A stretch of DNA of 64,000 bases from positions 3,410,001 through 3,474,000 of the forward strand of contig JAHYIO010000003.1 of assembly GCA_020543525.1 (NCBI GenBank), written 5' to 3'. The notes beneath the pieces are model-generated. The model was given only the letters and a program-made list of their open reading frames with translations, was not told where the DNA came from and did no database searches. This document shows positions 10,803 to 23,001 of this stretch, one piece after another; the first letter of the stretch is position 1, and each line of letters opens with the position of its first letter. The DNA is from Coriolopsis trogii. Taxonomy: Eukaryota; Basidiomycota; Agaricomycetes; Polyporales; Polyporaceae. A program made the translations under genes and the position numbers.

Positions 10803-13364
10803 GAACGACGATGAGCGTGCTTTGTCACTGGTGGGGCCACGCTCGCCGACGAGGCTGTGTGCGGGCTGAAAAGAGGATGAAGACTCACAATGGTCGTCGT
10901 TCAGCGAATCAACAAGCCATGTTTGCTGCGGTCGACAACGGCGTAGACGATGAGGAGGATGTGGAGGACGAGCCCAAGTTCTGTGCTCTGGCGCGTGGCT
11001 CTCATCTTTGCTGCTCGCCGGCGCTAAGAATAAAGCCCCCGGACAGTGCAGAACGTTTTAGCAGGCGTTTCATCAGTTGGTTCCCTTGACTTCTGTTACT
11101 TCGATCAACTCAACAAACGATTTTCATTTATCAAAACCACTCACTCTCAACAACTTCTGAATACAGTTGACCCTATGCCTCGGCCCGATATGAGCTGTGT
11201 GACCGGGGTCCTGCCCGCCTTGCGGACGCTGTGCTCGTCCAACCCAGCCTCCCTCAATTTACGACCACGACTCTCTGGCTTCGAAGTACTGCGCCTCGTA
11301 ATATTCTCTTACCCGCACAGTTCGTTAAGCCCGACTCACGGACCATTATCTTCCAACTTTCTCTTCATTTTCGCCATTATCGCCGCAATGACAGGTCGAT
11401 GCGAGCATGTGGCCACGGTGCCCGCGCTCACGAACCAGCAGAATTTCCGTAAAGATGCGCCCGAATCCGAGGGTTTCTCGCCTATCCAACTGCCTCTGAG
11501 GCAACATGCCCTGACCCCGCACGCCCCGGGCACGAGGCTCGGCTCGCCATTTCGCTGCCTATCGCTGCCGCATCGATATTCACCGACAGGCCTTGAGTCG
11601 ACCTCGGTGCACCCATGAAGACCCATTCTCGCATCATGACTCCATTCATCTCCACGCAAAATAGGCTACGGTGAGATTGCTCACCAGACGGGCAGACGTA
11701 ATGACCGTATTCTGCAGCACTGTGCTGCGACATTGTGCAGGGACCTATAGTCTGATTGTATTGTTCAGTATGCCCACTGTCCGTCACGAGCACCGGCCTC
11801 GATGTACCTCCACTCGTCCTGCCCCCGACATACCCTACTGCCGTCATGCCGGCCTGTTCTGGAACCGCACCACGCTGTTCTGTTGTGAACCTCATCCACG
11901 TACGTCTCTTGACCTCTTCCTGCACCAGCTCCGCCGCAATCCTTCTCCAGTGACTAACTGTTGCCCTCCTTACTTTCCAGCGGTGGCGTGTAAAGCCAAG
12001 GAACAGGGTCCTCAGTTTGGCGTAGGGATGTTTGCTGCGCAGCAAGGCAGTGTCCATATCTCTAGAACCGCTGGCCGGAGAGCCCAGGCGGGCTCAAGCA
12101 GTGCAACCTAACACACGAGGCGTCGCAACGTGTCCCGAGCGAAGCACCGGATGCTTCGACGGAGCGCGGGTGGGGTAACTTCCCTGGGTCAGACCTCCCA
12201 CCTCGAGGCTCGGAGACGCGTTCTCATGAGAGAACGAAGATGTGAGGGAGGCGTTCATTGGATCATTTCCAGGACCAGAACAGCGCGAACCTTGCGCGTC
12301 TTTGGGTTCTGTCACGCTCGGATCCTCGGGTCCTGATAGATGACGAGTGCGCGCACTGCGAGGGTAGGTGGGCTGTTGTGTATGGTCGTGTGCCCGTGAT
12401 CAGCGGCTACTGCTGCTTGCTGCAGGCAGCCCCGTTCGATCGGCGTGTTTGTCTATAATCTGACTAGAGACTCGACGATCACAGCCTGGGGTAGGTGCGC
12501 TGCTACAGGCACAACCCCATTGCCAACTGCGAGGAAGCCTGGAAGCATCTTCGGAACGGAAGACATCATCGTATAGCGCACATCCCGAGGGGTCCTGAAC
12601 AGGATGGCGCCATGGCCATGGCGATAGCCGGATTTACTCATGTACTACATAAAGGGCCGGTGGGGCTCGCGATGCTGCGAAGTCGAAGGCATGCCATGAC
12701 AATAGATGCCAACCCCAGATCAGAAGGCCGTAGTACCGTGCTGAATGGATGGCGTGGCCATCGATGCATCTACGATCTCTCACACGTGTTGATAGCGAGC
12801 GTTATGGGGATTTGCTGCTCGCAGACAAACTGAATGGTAAGCACAGCTCATCCTTGATGGATGGCAGACTATCAAGTTGACGTTATACATACAGAGGTCT
12901 CTACTAGACTAAGTTCATCAGACAATGCTCTGATGGTACGTCTAGGTTATGGTGCAATGAAGGCTTGAACATTCGACGGTGGGCGCTTCGATTACCATAT
13001 TCGTGACGCTGAGATTGCGGCCAGTCTGGAAGTACTTATGTAGCGTCAGTTCTCTCTCCTACAAGTTGGTCCTCGATGCACACTTCCTAGAGGCATCCGC
13101 GCTGCGGTTGGGGTGCGCCTGGCACTCTCATACAGGCATCGCGAATATGAAGATGAGGAGCAAGCACTCTGGAGAAAGGCAGCTGAGCGGAAAAGCGGGA
13201 TGTATCAGATTTCCCTCAAACTAGCCACGTCTAAAGGCACTTTCAACCAGAGCCGACTGTGAAGACACCTGAACCGCAAGCAAGGATACATTCTACATAC
13301 AATGTGTCGCACCCAAAGTCCGAATTTTCAGTCTGGCCACGCGCCGCGGGTCACTCGCAGCCGT
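10803..13364. other. Long intergenic region with one unexplained intron-like signal
   Basis: 2.5 kb without a recognised gene. 10803-11100 is the upstream region of the orphan gene. On the plus strand, 11105-11175 has the CA-rich look of a fungal leader, and 11899-11980 has a strong donor (GTACGT), branch-like CTAAC and TTTCCAG acceptor, so a spliced plus-strand transcript may cross 11.1-12.05 kb. The predicted peptides resemble nothing I know. 12.1-13.36 kb shows nothing. Confidence 0.35.
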
Positions 13365-15428
13365 TCAGAGGCCGACAGCCGTGAGGAGCTTCTTGAAGTC
13401 GGGCGTACCGAGACCCGTGACGGGGTCCCATCCGGCCTTCGCGGGGAACCCGTTGGTGTTGCAGCCAGGGTTCGAGCCCGAGGTGATGTCGTTCAGCGCA
13501 GCCACGCCATCCGAGTACAAGAAGGGGTTGAGGAACCCAAGCGGGCTCTTCCCAGCCGCAATCAGCTTATCGTTGATGAGCGAGATGATGCTCGCGAGCG
13601 TCGGGGAAGAGCAGCTCGTGCCAGAGACGCCCCCGACGGAGCCGTCGACAACGACCTCGAACTGGACGCCTTGGGTCGAGATGTCGGGGAAGCCACGGCC
13701 GGTGGTGTTGAACTTGCCAGAGTTGGTGCTCCCGAGGGCGGAGAGGTAGCTCTTCACGGCGCTGGTCTGGTACGAGGGCGCGGCGAAGTAGTTGGAGAAC
13801 CCACCAGAGGAGAAGTCGGCCGCGGTCTCGGGGCTGACGCCCTGGGTGGCGCCGACCGAGGTCATGCTTGGAGAGGGATATATCGTGAGTGCGGTTTGGT
13901 GGACCGTGGACGTATTGAAACTTACAAGGGGCAGCCGGAGGGGAAGGTGGGCACAAAGTTGCGGCAGCTCGACGATTGGGAGCCAGCAACGCCACCATCG
14001 CCGGATGCAAACAGGATGGAGACACCACGAGCACCAAGCTGAGCGTAAGCATTGCAGAGGTTGCTGTGGTCGATGGATTAGCATTGGGTATGGACCAGAC
14101 CATTGGGCCGAGAAGGAACGTACTTGGCAAGGTTGCGGGAGATGGTGTTCTCGTTTTGGCCGTAGCTAGTAGTCATGACGTAGGGCGGCGTATCCATATC
14201 AAGGAGGTAGTTCACGACATCCAGGAAACCCTCGAGATCACCGTCTTGGAAGTCCTCACCGACGGAAATGAATACAGTGGGTACACCCGTCGCGACACCA
14301 ACGGTGTACTGAATATCGAGGTTCTGCACGATGCACACGAGGTTAGTGCGCGGTTCAGGGCCAGTGATTACGCAGTTGGCTACTTACAGCCTCAACACCA
14401 GCTTGGCGGCCGTTCTGTGGGTTCTGACCGTCGTCGAGAGTCTCGAGAGTGAAAGTCGTGGACGACGAGATGTCGGTGCGGAACCTCGTCAAGAAGGTCT
14501 GACAGTCTGCTAGTTAGATGGTGAGGCTATGCTGTACGCGAGGTACATACCTTGAGATCGGCCTGATTCGCGTACTGCTCGATGAAGCCAGTGACAGCGA
14601 GCTTGTTGGATGACTGGGTTGCCTTCGTGGTCGGGATGTTGTACAAGGCCTGGAGGCAAGCAGGCGTGATCGTGCTCCCGCAAGAGGCCGGCACCGCACG
14701 AGAAGTGAAGTTCTGGATGTCCGATGAAGCAGCGCTCTTAACAGGCGTCTGGAAGACCGGAAGGTGGCCCTTCGGGTTCGGGAAGCTGCGCGGAAATGAC
14801 ACTCAACGACGCAGATAAAGTTATGGAGGGTGGGCACGACTAACGTGATCGTCGGGTGCACGAGGTCAAGGTGCCCTTTAAGCTCGGCAGGGATAGAGTA
14901 GGAGAGCGTGCGGACCGCCTCCAGACCCGTGTCGTCGTGAGTGAAGAGGGAGAAGTTGGCATCGAAGAGCTCGTTCGCCTTGCTGACAGGCACCTCGAAC
15001 GCGATCCAATCACCGGTTGACGTGACTGTCTTCACGCTGATGTTGTTCTCAGCGAGCCAAGCGTTGACGGCGTCGACACTCTCCTTCTTGGGAGCAACCA
15101 GTTGCTGAACCTAAGCGCAGTATGCTTTAGCTGCCGAGGGTGCAGTGCGTCGTAGCAATACACTCACCTCAGTCTTGGAAAGATGCTTGCCGTAGTTTGC
15201 GCTGGACGGTGTGCTGACGTCCATGAGCTTAGCCTCGAGTTCCTGGGTGTTGCTCTGGACGAGCGCAAGGCGGAGCTTGAGGGTCTTCTCGGGGTCAGCT
15301 GCTCCACGGAGAGAAAAGCCGTCGGGGATGCCCTGGCTAGTCTCATGCAACTTCATGTTGCGGGCCGTCGGCTTGCCCAAGGCAAGAGCGAAGAGCGAGA
15401 CGAAGAGCAAGCCGCGAGAGGCAACCAT
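13365..15428 (-). CDS. Secreted sedolisin (S53) protease, tripeptidyl-peptidase type
   Basis: An acid serine-carboxyl peptidase exported to the medium, removing tripeptides or cutting protein at low pH. The ATG at 15428 starts a clear signal peptide (hydrophobic LLFVSLFALALG). A pro-kumamolisin activation domain follows, with the family features LRLALVQSN and YGKHLSKTEV. In the mature enzyme the Glu/Asp pair of the catalytic site lies in VEA-NLDIQY (split by an intron near 14395), the oxyanion Asp in SGDGG (near 14010), and the nucleophile Ser in GVSGTSCSSP (near 13620). The calcium-binding end carries NDITSG and GWDPVTGLG. At least seven exons. All catalytic residues are present, so it should be active. 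Secretion and nitrogen scavenging are the normal role in saprotrophs. Confidence 0.9.
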
Positions 15429-15497
15429 CTTGACTTGAGGTGACTGTTGAGAGGGGGGTGAACAGGACCTTGGTCGTATTACGTCGATGCGGCGAGG

Positions 15498-15505
15498 CTT
15501 TTATA
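15498..15505 (-). promoter_or_regulatory. TATA box of sedolisin gene
   Basis: TATAAAAG on the minus strand about 70 bases upstream of the sedolisin ATG at 15428; a consensus fungal TATA element. Confidence 0.65.
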
Positions 15506-16961
15506 CCTCGTATGCGGTAAGGCTTACACGCGTCGCAACGGAGCCAGTGCTGCATGCGCATAGAGATAAAGTGCCCAAACGAAGTGTACCACATGGCGTA
15601 AGACATTGTGGAAGGAGTCAGTGATGGCCCGAGCTTCGTGAGCGGTCGCTGTCTGTCGTAACACAGCAGCGCGGGGTATGGTGCGTCCGCGTTTCTGACT
15701 AGTCCGATGGTCGTAGTCGCGCAGAAGCGGTAATTCAGAGCCGAGGTTCAGCAGATCGCCATGTGTTGCATTCTGCTGTCGGGATTGATCACGACGGTTG
15801 GTAAGTGCGAGTTCTATTTTTAAACCTCTCCTGCTCGATAAGTGGCATGAGACGGACAAGAAGAATCTGCGTTGTCGCCCGAACCGCGTGGATTCCTCGT
15901 CGGGCAATGAACAGTCCGCGGGGGATCTGGTCCGCCCGTGATGGCTCTCCGGGGTTGTGAACATACTGTTGCCGGAGGCGGTCCAACTGAATGGTCTGTC
16001 GAGTGAGGCTCAGCATATGGGATGCTCCACAACAAATGCTTCGATCACAGACAAACAAGGGCTAGCTGAGATGGAGACAAAACCTGATCAGAATATGTCA
16101 ACTATGAGCTCTCCATGACCCACCTCGTCCGATGCGCGAGCCTTAGAGTCGTCGGCAGGCCCGGTCATCGTAAACTTGGCCTTCTGATTGGCCTTATAAC
16201 AGACTTTGTCCTACCATCATGAATGTCTACACCCCAGTGCTGCATGAGAAGCGGGAAAGTGAGTACTCGGACACATTCACTAGAAGAGAATACCATACAG
16301 AATGTCATCATTTATTGTTTGGCGTCAATATGACACCAATGCTTTGTTGTCATGGCACAATACTGAGGTGTCCAGAGGAGAGCCAGCCACCGTTGTGTGC
16401 TGCGTTCATAGTTGAGGCCTAGGGAGGTTATTGTCTCGAAGACGTCTTCCACGCGCTGTTACTAATCCGAGGGGAAGCCTAGCATTGATTATGCGTAGAG
16501 GATGATCACTAACGTGCTGTATTGCTGTATACTGATGGAGCAATGTTCCAGCCATAGTCAAGACCTTTCGATGAGACGATGGCAGCCCTGCGGTGACCTT
16601 CGAAGTTCATAGTGGGAAGTCAACCACGCCAGCAACAGGACTCAGAGCGAGGCAAGAGTCGTTAGATAGGCGCCTACAGCGATGGAGGAAATGGGTACCG
16701 TGGGAAGGCACTTTAGCCGGTGGGCCGTGTTGCTTGCGATCGAGGACGTTCCAGTCATGCACATCCACAGCATCATACAAATGAACAAAATCCTGGACAC
16801 CGTCAGTCTATCCGTCCAGTAAAGCGGGCTGACGGAGCGGCTTCGCGGAAACCATCCCAATACATCATGCTATGAGTGAGTAGTAAGTACCATTCAACAG
16901 CCCTTAGCAATAGCACTTGATGCTCATAGCAGCACGGTCAGACACGCCGTGCGGCCACTGC
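15506..16961. other. Intergenic, nothing recognised
   Basis: 1.45 kb between the sedolisin promoter and the 3' end of the first methyltransferase. No domain, RNA gene or repeat seen. Confidence 0.45.
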
Positions 16962-18120
16962 TCACAGACGTGTCACGGTCCACTCCAAATGAAGCGCATC
17001 TCCACCCCTAACCGCGCCGTTCTCCAACCTCAGCCGCGCAGAGGGCACCAATCTCGCCTCCACGCTCACCCTGCCCTTCTCGAACACCTGCCCATCCCAC
17101 ATCTCCGTCCAGCTCTCGGGCGAGTGACAGAACATGTTGAACGAGTTGCCGCGGCGCATTCCCTTCTCCGGCAGCCCGACATGCATCCCGAGAATCATCG
17201 AGCCGGGCTCGGGCGAGAGGAGGCCCGCCAGTGCGCGCGCGAGGCGGAGCTGGGCGGCTTCGGTGTCGAAGAGATGGAAGACGAGGCAGATGCTGATGGC
17301 GGAAACGTGCCCGCGGAGCTCGTTGAGCGTCCTTACCTCGGAGAGCGTGGGTGCGGGTGTTGTGGGAGGAGCGCTCAAGGGCGGGACGATGTGGAGGAAG
17401 GATGGGTCGAAGGCGTCGCCGGAGATGAAGGGGACGGGGAAGGTCTCTGGAGTGGTTTTGAACAGCTTGTGCCCGAGCTCCCAGAACTCTGCGGGAAACA
17501 ATGGAGAGCTGGTCAATATCGTCTTCGGATGGACTTTCCTGTCGTGGTGGAGGCGACGGTACCTGGTATGACGTCCGTGCCCATCATACATTCTCGGGGA
17601 TAGCCGTCCAAGATGGCTCTCCTCAATTCGATGCCGACTGAACGGTGAGACAGTTGAGCACCGGGACAGTTAGTGTAGTAAGACATTGAGGAGGACTTAC
17701 AGCAGCATCCTACATCAATGTAGATGGGGTTCTTCCTAGCCTTTCCAAGCGCGAGTAGTCGTTCGTAACCGGGTACGTGCGAGAGGCGGAGCCTAGCCAA
17801 ATGATGAGCGGCATATAGAACCCGAGACTGACTGACGTACTCGGTGAAGTAGAAGTACGTGATGCACGTATACGGGCGTACCTGTGAGGTCCTAAGGATG
17901 AGTATGAGGCGACTATGATCCGACAGTAAGGGAGACGAACCGCATATGCCTCCCGTTGTACTGCAAGGATGTGCGCTTTGAGCACGTCGACGTCTTGAAT
18001 ACCAGTGGTGGTTCGGAAGAAGTCGAGTTTTTCTCCTTCAAGCTGCAAGAGAGCGTTTGTGCCCTCTATCGGAAGGGTTCTGTAGAATGCTGCAGTGGGT
18101 CTTGACTCGCCGTCCATCAT
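16962..18120 (-). CDS. SAM-dependent methyltransferase, AusD/Trt5-like
   Basis: A class I methyltransferase of about 290 residues that moves a methyl group from S-adenosylmethionine to a small-molecule acceptor. The N-terminus (from ATG 18120) is helical and ends in LAVQREAYAV. Small exons then give RPYTCITYFYF, the SAM-binding motif I PIYIDVGCC (near 17690), and GIELRRAILDGYP. The last exon holds EFWELGHKLF, SICLVFHLFD, a post-motif LLSPEPGSMI, and FCHSPESW, ending EWTVTRL. This order, especially the FHLFD and CHSPESW blocks, is that of the fungal meroterpenoid and polyketide methyltransferases such as AusD and Trt5; the similarity is from memory of the family pattern. Tandem with a paralogue at 18568. 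The natural substrate is unknown. Confidence 0.85.
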
Positions 18121-18567
18121 TTACGAGCTAGAGAGGTGGCCGCGGTTAAGCAGATTTATATGCACCTCAGCTGACGAGTTCCTCCCGCAGACAACTACAA
18201 CAGAAGGTATGACGAGCCCAAGAATATCGGGGATGTGCAGGAATGCTCACCCATGGGTCGGCCGGATAAAGCAGTAATACAGTGAGAGCTTCGCAACTAT
18301 CAATATACAAGATCGTGATTTATCGCTGCGTTCTGCCGCTTTCCCGAGATGCCGATGAGTTTCTGCGAGGCTCGGCATAACACAATCGCCCTTGTATACG
18401 TTCTCGGTCTCACAGACATGCCATGGTGGGATCCGGGCACCCGCTGCATTTCCTACGACAGTCAAATATAATACAAACTTGGAAACTATGCAAACGTTCA
18501 TGGGTCAGAACATGCTCGCTGCACTGGAAGTACACTCACCTGAAAGCTATTGTTGGCCGTTGCAGAA
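18121..18567. other. Intergenic between tandem methyltransferases
   Basis: Holds the upstream region of the first methyltransferase; an AT-rich ATATAAA on the minus strand at 18155-18161 is a possible TATA element. Nothing else seen. Confidence 0.45.
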
Positions 18568-19757
18568 TTAGAGTCTCGTCACGGACCACTCCAGATCCAG
18601 ACGCAGAATAGACTGCAGCTTCCCGTCCTTCACGAATAATTTTGGATGCGGCGTCAAACGCACGTCCACCCTCACCGAGCCTTTCTCGAACACGACCCCA
18701 TCCCACAGCTCAGTCCAGCTCTCGGGGGAGTGGCAGAATTTGTTAAGGGAGAGTCCCCGCATCATCCCCTTCTCGCGAAGGCCGTTGTGCACACCAATGA
18801 TCATGGAGCCGGGCTCGGGAGAAAGGATTCCCGCCAGGGCGCGTGCGAGTTGGAGTTGAGCGGATTCTGTGTCGAAGAGGTGGAATACCTGGCATACGCT
18901 GATGACCGATACGTGTCCGCGGAGTTCGTTCAATGTCTTGACTTCGGAGAGCTTGGGGGCTGAAGCGTCAGGAGGAGCGGGGAGAGGGGGGAGGATTTGA
19001 AGGAAGAAGGGGTCGAACGCGTCTCCGGCAACGAATGGCACAGGGAACGTCTCAGGCGTCGTGTTGTAGAGCTTATGGCCCAAGTTCCAGAACTCTGTGG
19101 AGGAGACGTTCGTGTGAGTAAGCATTGTAAAGCAAAGCAACGACCTGTACCTGGTATAATGTCTGTTGCTATGACACACTCTCTTGGATATCCGTCTAAG
19201 ATGGCTCTCCTAAGCTCTCCGCCGACTGGGCGGAAATGGAACGTCGATCGGATATGATATCTGGCAGAGGCAACGCTGCACGAAGAGCAACTCACAACAA
19301 CAACCGACGTCGAGGTAGATTGGATTTGATCGTGACTTCCCGAGCTTCAGCATTTCCGCGTATTCAGGGAGTCGAGAAAGGCGTAGGCTACGCGCAAGCC
19401 CAGTGTGTTAGGAAGAGCCTCAAGCAATCATTACGGACAGATCACGAACTCAACAAAGTAGAAGTAGGTGATACACGTATATGGGCGGAGCTGTTGTGCG
19501 TCTGCAGTTTAGTCCAGTATCATCGGTGACAGAACTTTCGGTCGACCCACCGCATAAGCCTCTCGCTGCACGGCAACGATGTGTGCTTTGAGCATCTCTT
19601 GATCCTCAATCCCTGTGAAGGACTTGAAAAGCCCAAGAGTCTCTTTGTCAAGCCTCAAGAGCGCATCTGTGCCTTGTATAGGCAAGGTAGTGAAGAAAGC
19701 CGCGGTAGGTCGAGAGTCAGTCATGCTCATCGATGCGCCGACAGGAGGAAGAGACAT
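18568..19757 (-). CDS. SAM-dependent methyltransferase, AusD/Trt5-like (paralogue)
   Basis: A tandem duplicate of the gene at 16962 with the same exon plan. Recognised blocks: an N-terminal exon ending VAVQREAYAV, a small exon with PYTCITYFYF, an exon with NPIYLDVGCC (motif I, SAM pocket), an exon with GELRRAILDGYP, and a last exon with EFWNLGHKLY, VFHLFD, GILSPEPGSMI, KFCHSPESW and EWSVTRL. The exon that follows PYTCITYFYF joins in frame only if the GTTCGT donor near 19450 is used, which also makes the first copy join cleanly. I took the ATG at 19757 as the longest; ATGs at 19730 and 19724 match the first copy's start better. Conserved SAM motifs argue that it is functional. The acceptor substrate is unknown. 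Confidence 0.84.
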
Positions 19758-20358
19758 CACCAGGTCACATTTATGACGAAGAATGCCATACTATAATAGT
19801 ATGGAGGTGATCTTCGCACCACGACGTGCTAGGCACAACTCCCACCACCAATAATATGGAAATACGTTGCTAACAGACTTGTCCCTCGTGGAGTTGCCGA
19901 TGTTTGAAGGAAGAGACGACTCGAACTTGAGGTTATGAGAATGTCAGTTGTGCACTAGTATGTGAGAGATTCTCCACAGGTACATCAATCGTCGTGACCA
20001 AGATACCATGCTGAATGCAAGGAGGATGAGAAACACGTCGTGTTGCATGATGACTGTGTGTTGAAGGGCGACACATGGCCGTCGTTCGGGCTTGTCGGTC
20101 CGGTGTCCCGCCATCAACAGCAAGCGCTTCCCCGTGATCCTCGCGTCTCCAACCTAGGCCTCCTTTGCGCTGCTAAGTACTTGAAGGCTACTACCTCCCA
20201 ACCTTATGCGACCTCCAATCTTGCTACAAAGCCTGTGCTCCTTTTCCTGATAACACTTGACTTGGTCTCACGCGTGGCGATAACTAGGAAGGATATGCCG
20301 ATCGGCACTTGAGAAAGCTACATGATACAGTTTGGTGGCAGCTGACTCCAAGCCAGGG
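19758..20358. other. Divergent promoter region
   Basis: About 600 bases between a minus-strand methyltransferase and a plus-strand aldo-keto reductase. Both promoters must lie here, so the two genes could be co-regulated. No gene seen. Confidence 0.45.
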
Positions 20359-20364
20359 TATATA
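20359..20364 (+). promoter_or_regulatory. TATA box of first aldo-keto reductase
   Basis: TATATA about 70 bases upstream of the ATG at 20434. Confidence 0.55.
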
Positions 20365-20433
20365 TTCAGCCATCGTGGGATCGCATTTCCTACCACTCTT
20401 ACCTCACACCGTCACCTCTGAGCGCAAGATAAG

Positions 20434-22176
20434 ATGGCGAACAAGAAGATGCCGTACGGTACGTTGACCCTTGTCTGTTTTCTTATCGCGTAGCCTTGCG
20501 AATTGACGGGTTTGCCTCAGTGCGGCTCGGGAACTCTGGTCTGAAGGTCTCAAAGATTATCCTGGGATGCATGTCCTACGGAGATCCGAAGTGGCAGCAG
20601 TGGGTACTCCCTGAAGAGGAGGCCATCAAACACATCAAATTTGCGTACGTCCTCCCATTGATTTTGTCGCCTCTTCAGCGGTCCCTGATGCTGCTATCTA
20701 GCTACGAGAGTGGTATTACCACATTTGATACGGCGAATGTGCGCCTATAACCGGGCTCAGCGCGATATGACCACCACTTTACATATGACGTAGGTTTATT
20801 CTCATGGAGAATCGGAGAGAATTCTCGGCAAGGCAATCAAGCAGCTCAACCTCCCTCGAGAGGAGCTCGTAATTCTGACAAAGGTGCGTCAGCGTCCTCC
20901 CAATATATGTCTTAGACACAGCGGGCGGGGCTCATCGGGATCTTGTTAGGTGTACTTCCCCGTGTCGAAGGACCCCAGCGTCCACGTTCCTACGAACCCT
21001 GAGGATGCTGGAATCATCAATCAACATGGACTCAATCGCAAGGTATGTTTTGAATGATTAATAACTCTCACTGCAAGGAATTGATTCTCGTCATTCAGCA
21101 TATTTTCGACTCGATTAAAGCCAGTCTGCAACGCCTGCAGCTTGACTATGTGGATGTCCTTCAATGTGAGTGTTCTCTCGTCATGTTGATAGGCTCGATA
21201 TGCCAACCCTGATGATAGGTCATCGATTCGACTACACCACCCCGATCGAGGAGACGGTAAGCGTTCCTCTACCTAGGGGGCTCAATGATTATATATTGAT
21301 CTTTTTCAGATGCAAGCGTTACATGATGTCGTTCAAGCTGGCTATGTCCGCTACATCGGCATGAGCTCCTGTCATGCGTACCAATGTGCGTCAACAATAT
21401 ACTATCTGCTCGTTTCGTGCTGGCTTACCCAAACTTCCCGTGCAGTCCATCAGATGCAGAGTACGTTCATCAATATATGCGCTTTGTTATCAACTGACGA
21501 ACACTCCCATCCTCTCGCCCTTTTATCTAGACTACGCTATCAACAACAAACTCACGCCTTTCATTTCTATGCAAAACCACTACAGCTTGCTCTACCGCGA
21601 GGAGGAGCGTGAGATGTTCCCGACGCTCAAGGTCCGTCGCATTGCTTCTGCCAGTGCGTCCCGTCTGAACGACCTTCTGACGAGCGTGTAGCTGTTTGGC
21701 GTCGGATCTATCCCATGGTCTCCCCTGGGTCGTGGACTACTGACGCGCCCTGTAGGACAGGACACAACGCGCGAAAAGTCCGACCGGTATGTCGCCAATT
21801 ACGTGGTGCTCAGGGCTCTCCATCTCACTGACGATGCTCCGCAGGATGATGTCTCGTTACCAGAACGATGTTGTGCCCGCTGTCCGGTCTCGGTATGTGT
21901 CGTCGATTTCGAACGATCTTTTAGTGCTCGCTCGTCGTTGACTCTCCCATTCTGCGTAGCGTCGAAGAGCTGTCGAAGAAGAAGGGCGTGAGCATGGCGC
22001 AGATCGCTCTTGCTTGGATTCTTGCGAAGCCTGGCGTCACCGCACCCATTGTGGGCACCACGAGCTTGGACAACCTCAAGGATCTTCTCGGTGCGTTGGA
22101 GGTGAAGTTGACGGAGGAAGACATCAAGTACCTCGAGGAGGAATACAAGCCCCTCCCGGTCTCCGGCCACGTTTGA
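20434..22176 (+). CDS. Aldo-keto reductase 1
   Basis: An NADPH-dependent (alpha/beta)8-barrel oxidoreductase that reduces aldehydes and ketones, of the type that includes versiconal hemiacetal acetate reductase and aryl-alcohol dehydrogenases. About eleven introns. A tiny first exon (MANKKMPY, 20434-20458) joins to [11 protein letters not shown] at 20521. The catalytic tetrad is visible: Asp in FDTAN, Tyr in VYSHGES, Lys in VILTK and His in QCHRFDY. Later exons give YIGMSSCHAYQ, a 15 nt microexon (21446-21460), the cofactor loop [13 protein letters not shown] and [12 protein letters not shown] near the adenine-binding end, finishing PVSGHV. Two close paralogues lie at 23002 and 37664. The usual role in such clusters is reduction of a polyketide or aromatic aldehyde; the real substrate is unknown. 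Confidence 0.88.
21446..21460 (+). other. 15 nt microexon of aldo-keto reductase 1
   Basis: TCCATCAGATGCAGA sits between a GCAG acceptor and a GTACGT donor. It restores the frame between the HAYQ exon and the YAINN exon and encodes F-H-Q-M-Q-N with its split end codons. The same microexon occurs in both paralogues, at 24023-24037 and 38357-38371. Confidence 0.75.
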
Positions 22177-22926
22177 GGGAGGACGAGTCATACATAGGCG
22201 AATATGAAGTATGATGCGAGCGTGTACGATGTCGTGTTTCTAGGCTGTTGGTATGTGTGATCTACACTCTATGTTTCTCGGATCTCTCCCTGCCAACAGA
22301 GAGTATGCTCACCGGACGTACGAGCCATGGGTATGTCAGCAGCGTGTTATCGCAGTGTTCGAGCTCCAGATGGACGAGTCCTGTTCGCAGGCTTCAATCT
22401 TTGCCCATACACCTGGGATGAGTCAAAAGAGGTACACAGGGACCACGACGCCGGTCGGGACATACATGCCAGGCGTCGAACAGCTTAAGAGTGGTGCTTC
22501 CATTCTAGCTGACTGCTGCCGAGCGTGCTATTTTGGGGTCGGGAGACCGAGCACATCCCCAGGCCGTTAGGACACGTCGGCATGTCGACCTTGCTACAAC
22601 CCCAGCAGAACGACGAACCGGCTATTACCGCTTTGCCACCAAAGCTTGTACCCTGGATCATCTCGACCGTGCTCGAGCTCGGACAACCTCTGCATGCCTG
22701 GGAAGTGCTGAGAGAAGCAAGATAAGGAGTTCTATGTGAATGTATGTCACAAGTCCGAACGGACTGCGGCTTTAGCCCAGCTCCCACACAGCATATGAAT
22801 CCGAACGGTAGCTCGCACCCTACGAATGCGTGAGGTCAGTGTTGCGGTCATCCCGATCGGAGATACTTAATTCCTAGAGCACAGTCAGCAGATGATCGTG
22901 TCCAAAGAAGCGCAGACATAACGAGC
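22177..22926. other. Intergenic, nothing recognised
   Basis: 750 bases between the tandem aldo-keto reductases. Short frames only; no RNA gene or repeat seen. Confidence 0.45.
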
Positions 22927-22933
22927 TATATAA
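22927..22933 (+). promoter_or_regulatory. TATA box of second aldo-keto reductase
   Basis: TATATAA about 70 bases upstream of the ATG at 23002, the same spacing as in the first copy. Confidence 0.55.
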
Positions 22934-23001
22934 TCTCTCTGCAGTCGTGAACGCTTCTGCAATACACATCGTCTCCCCTCGTCCCACTGGAACCCCTCAG
23001 T

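Noticed and set aside
11482..12057. A 191-residue minus-strand frame
   Set aside because: Composition is that of non-coding DNA and no motif is seen; the plus strand has the better splice signals there.
13302..14042. A 246-residue plus-strand frame
   Set aside because: Antisense shadow of the sedolisin C-terminal exon, which carries the catalytic SGTS motif.
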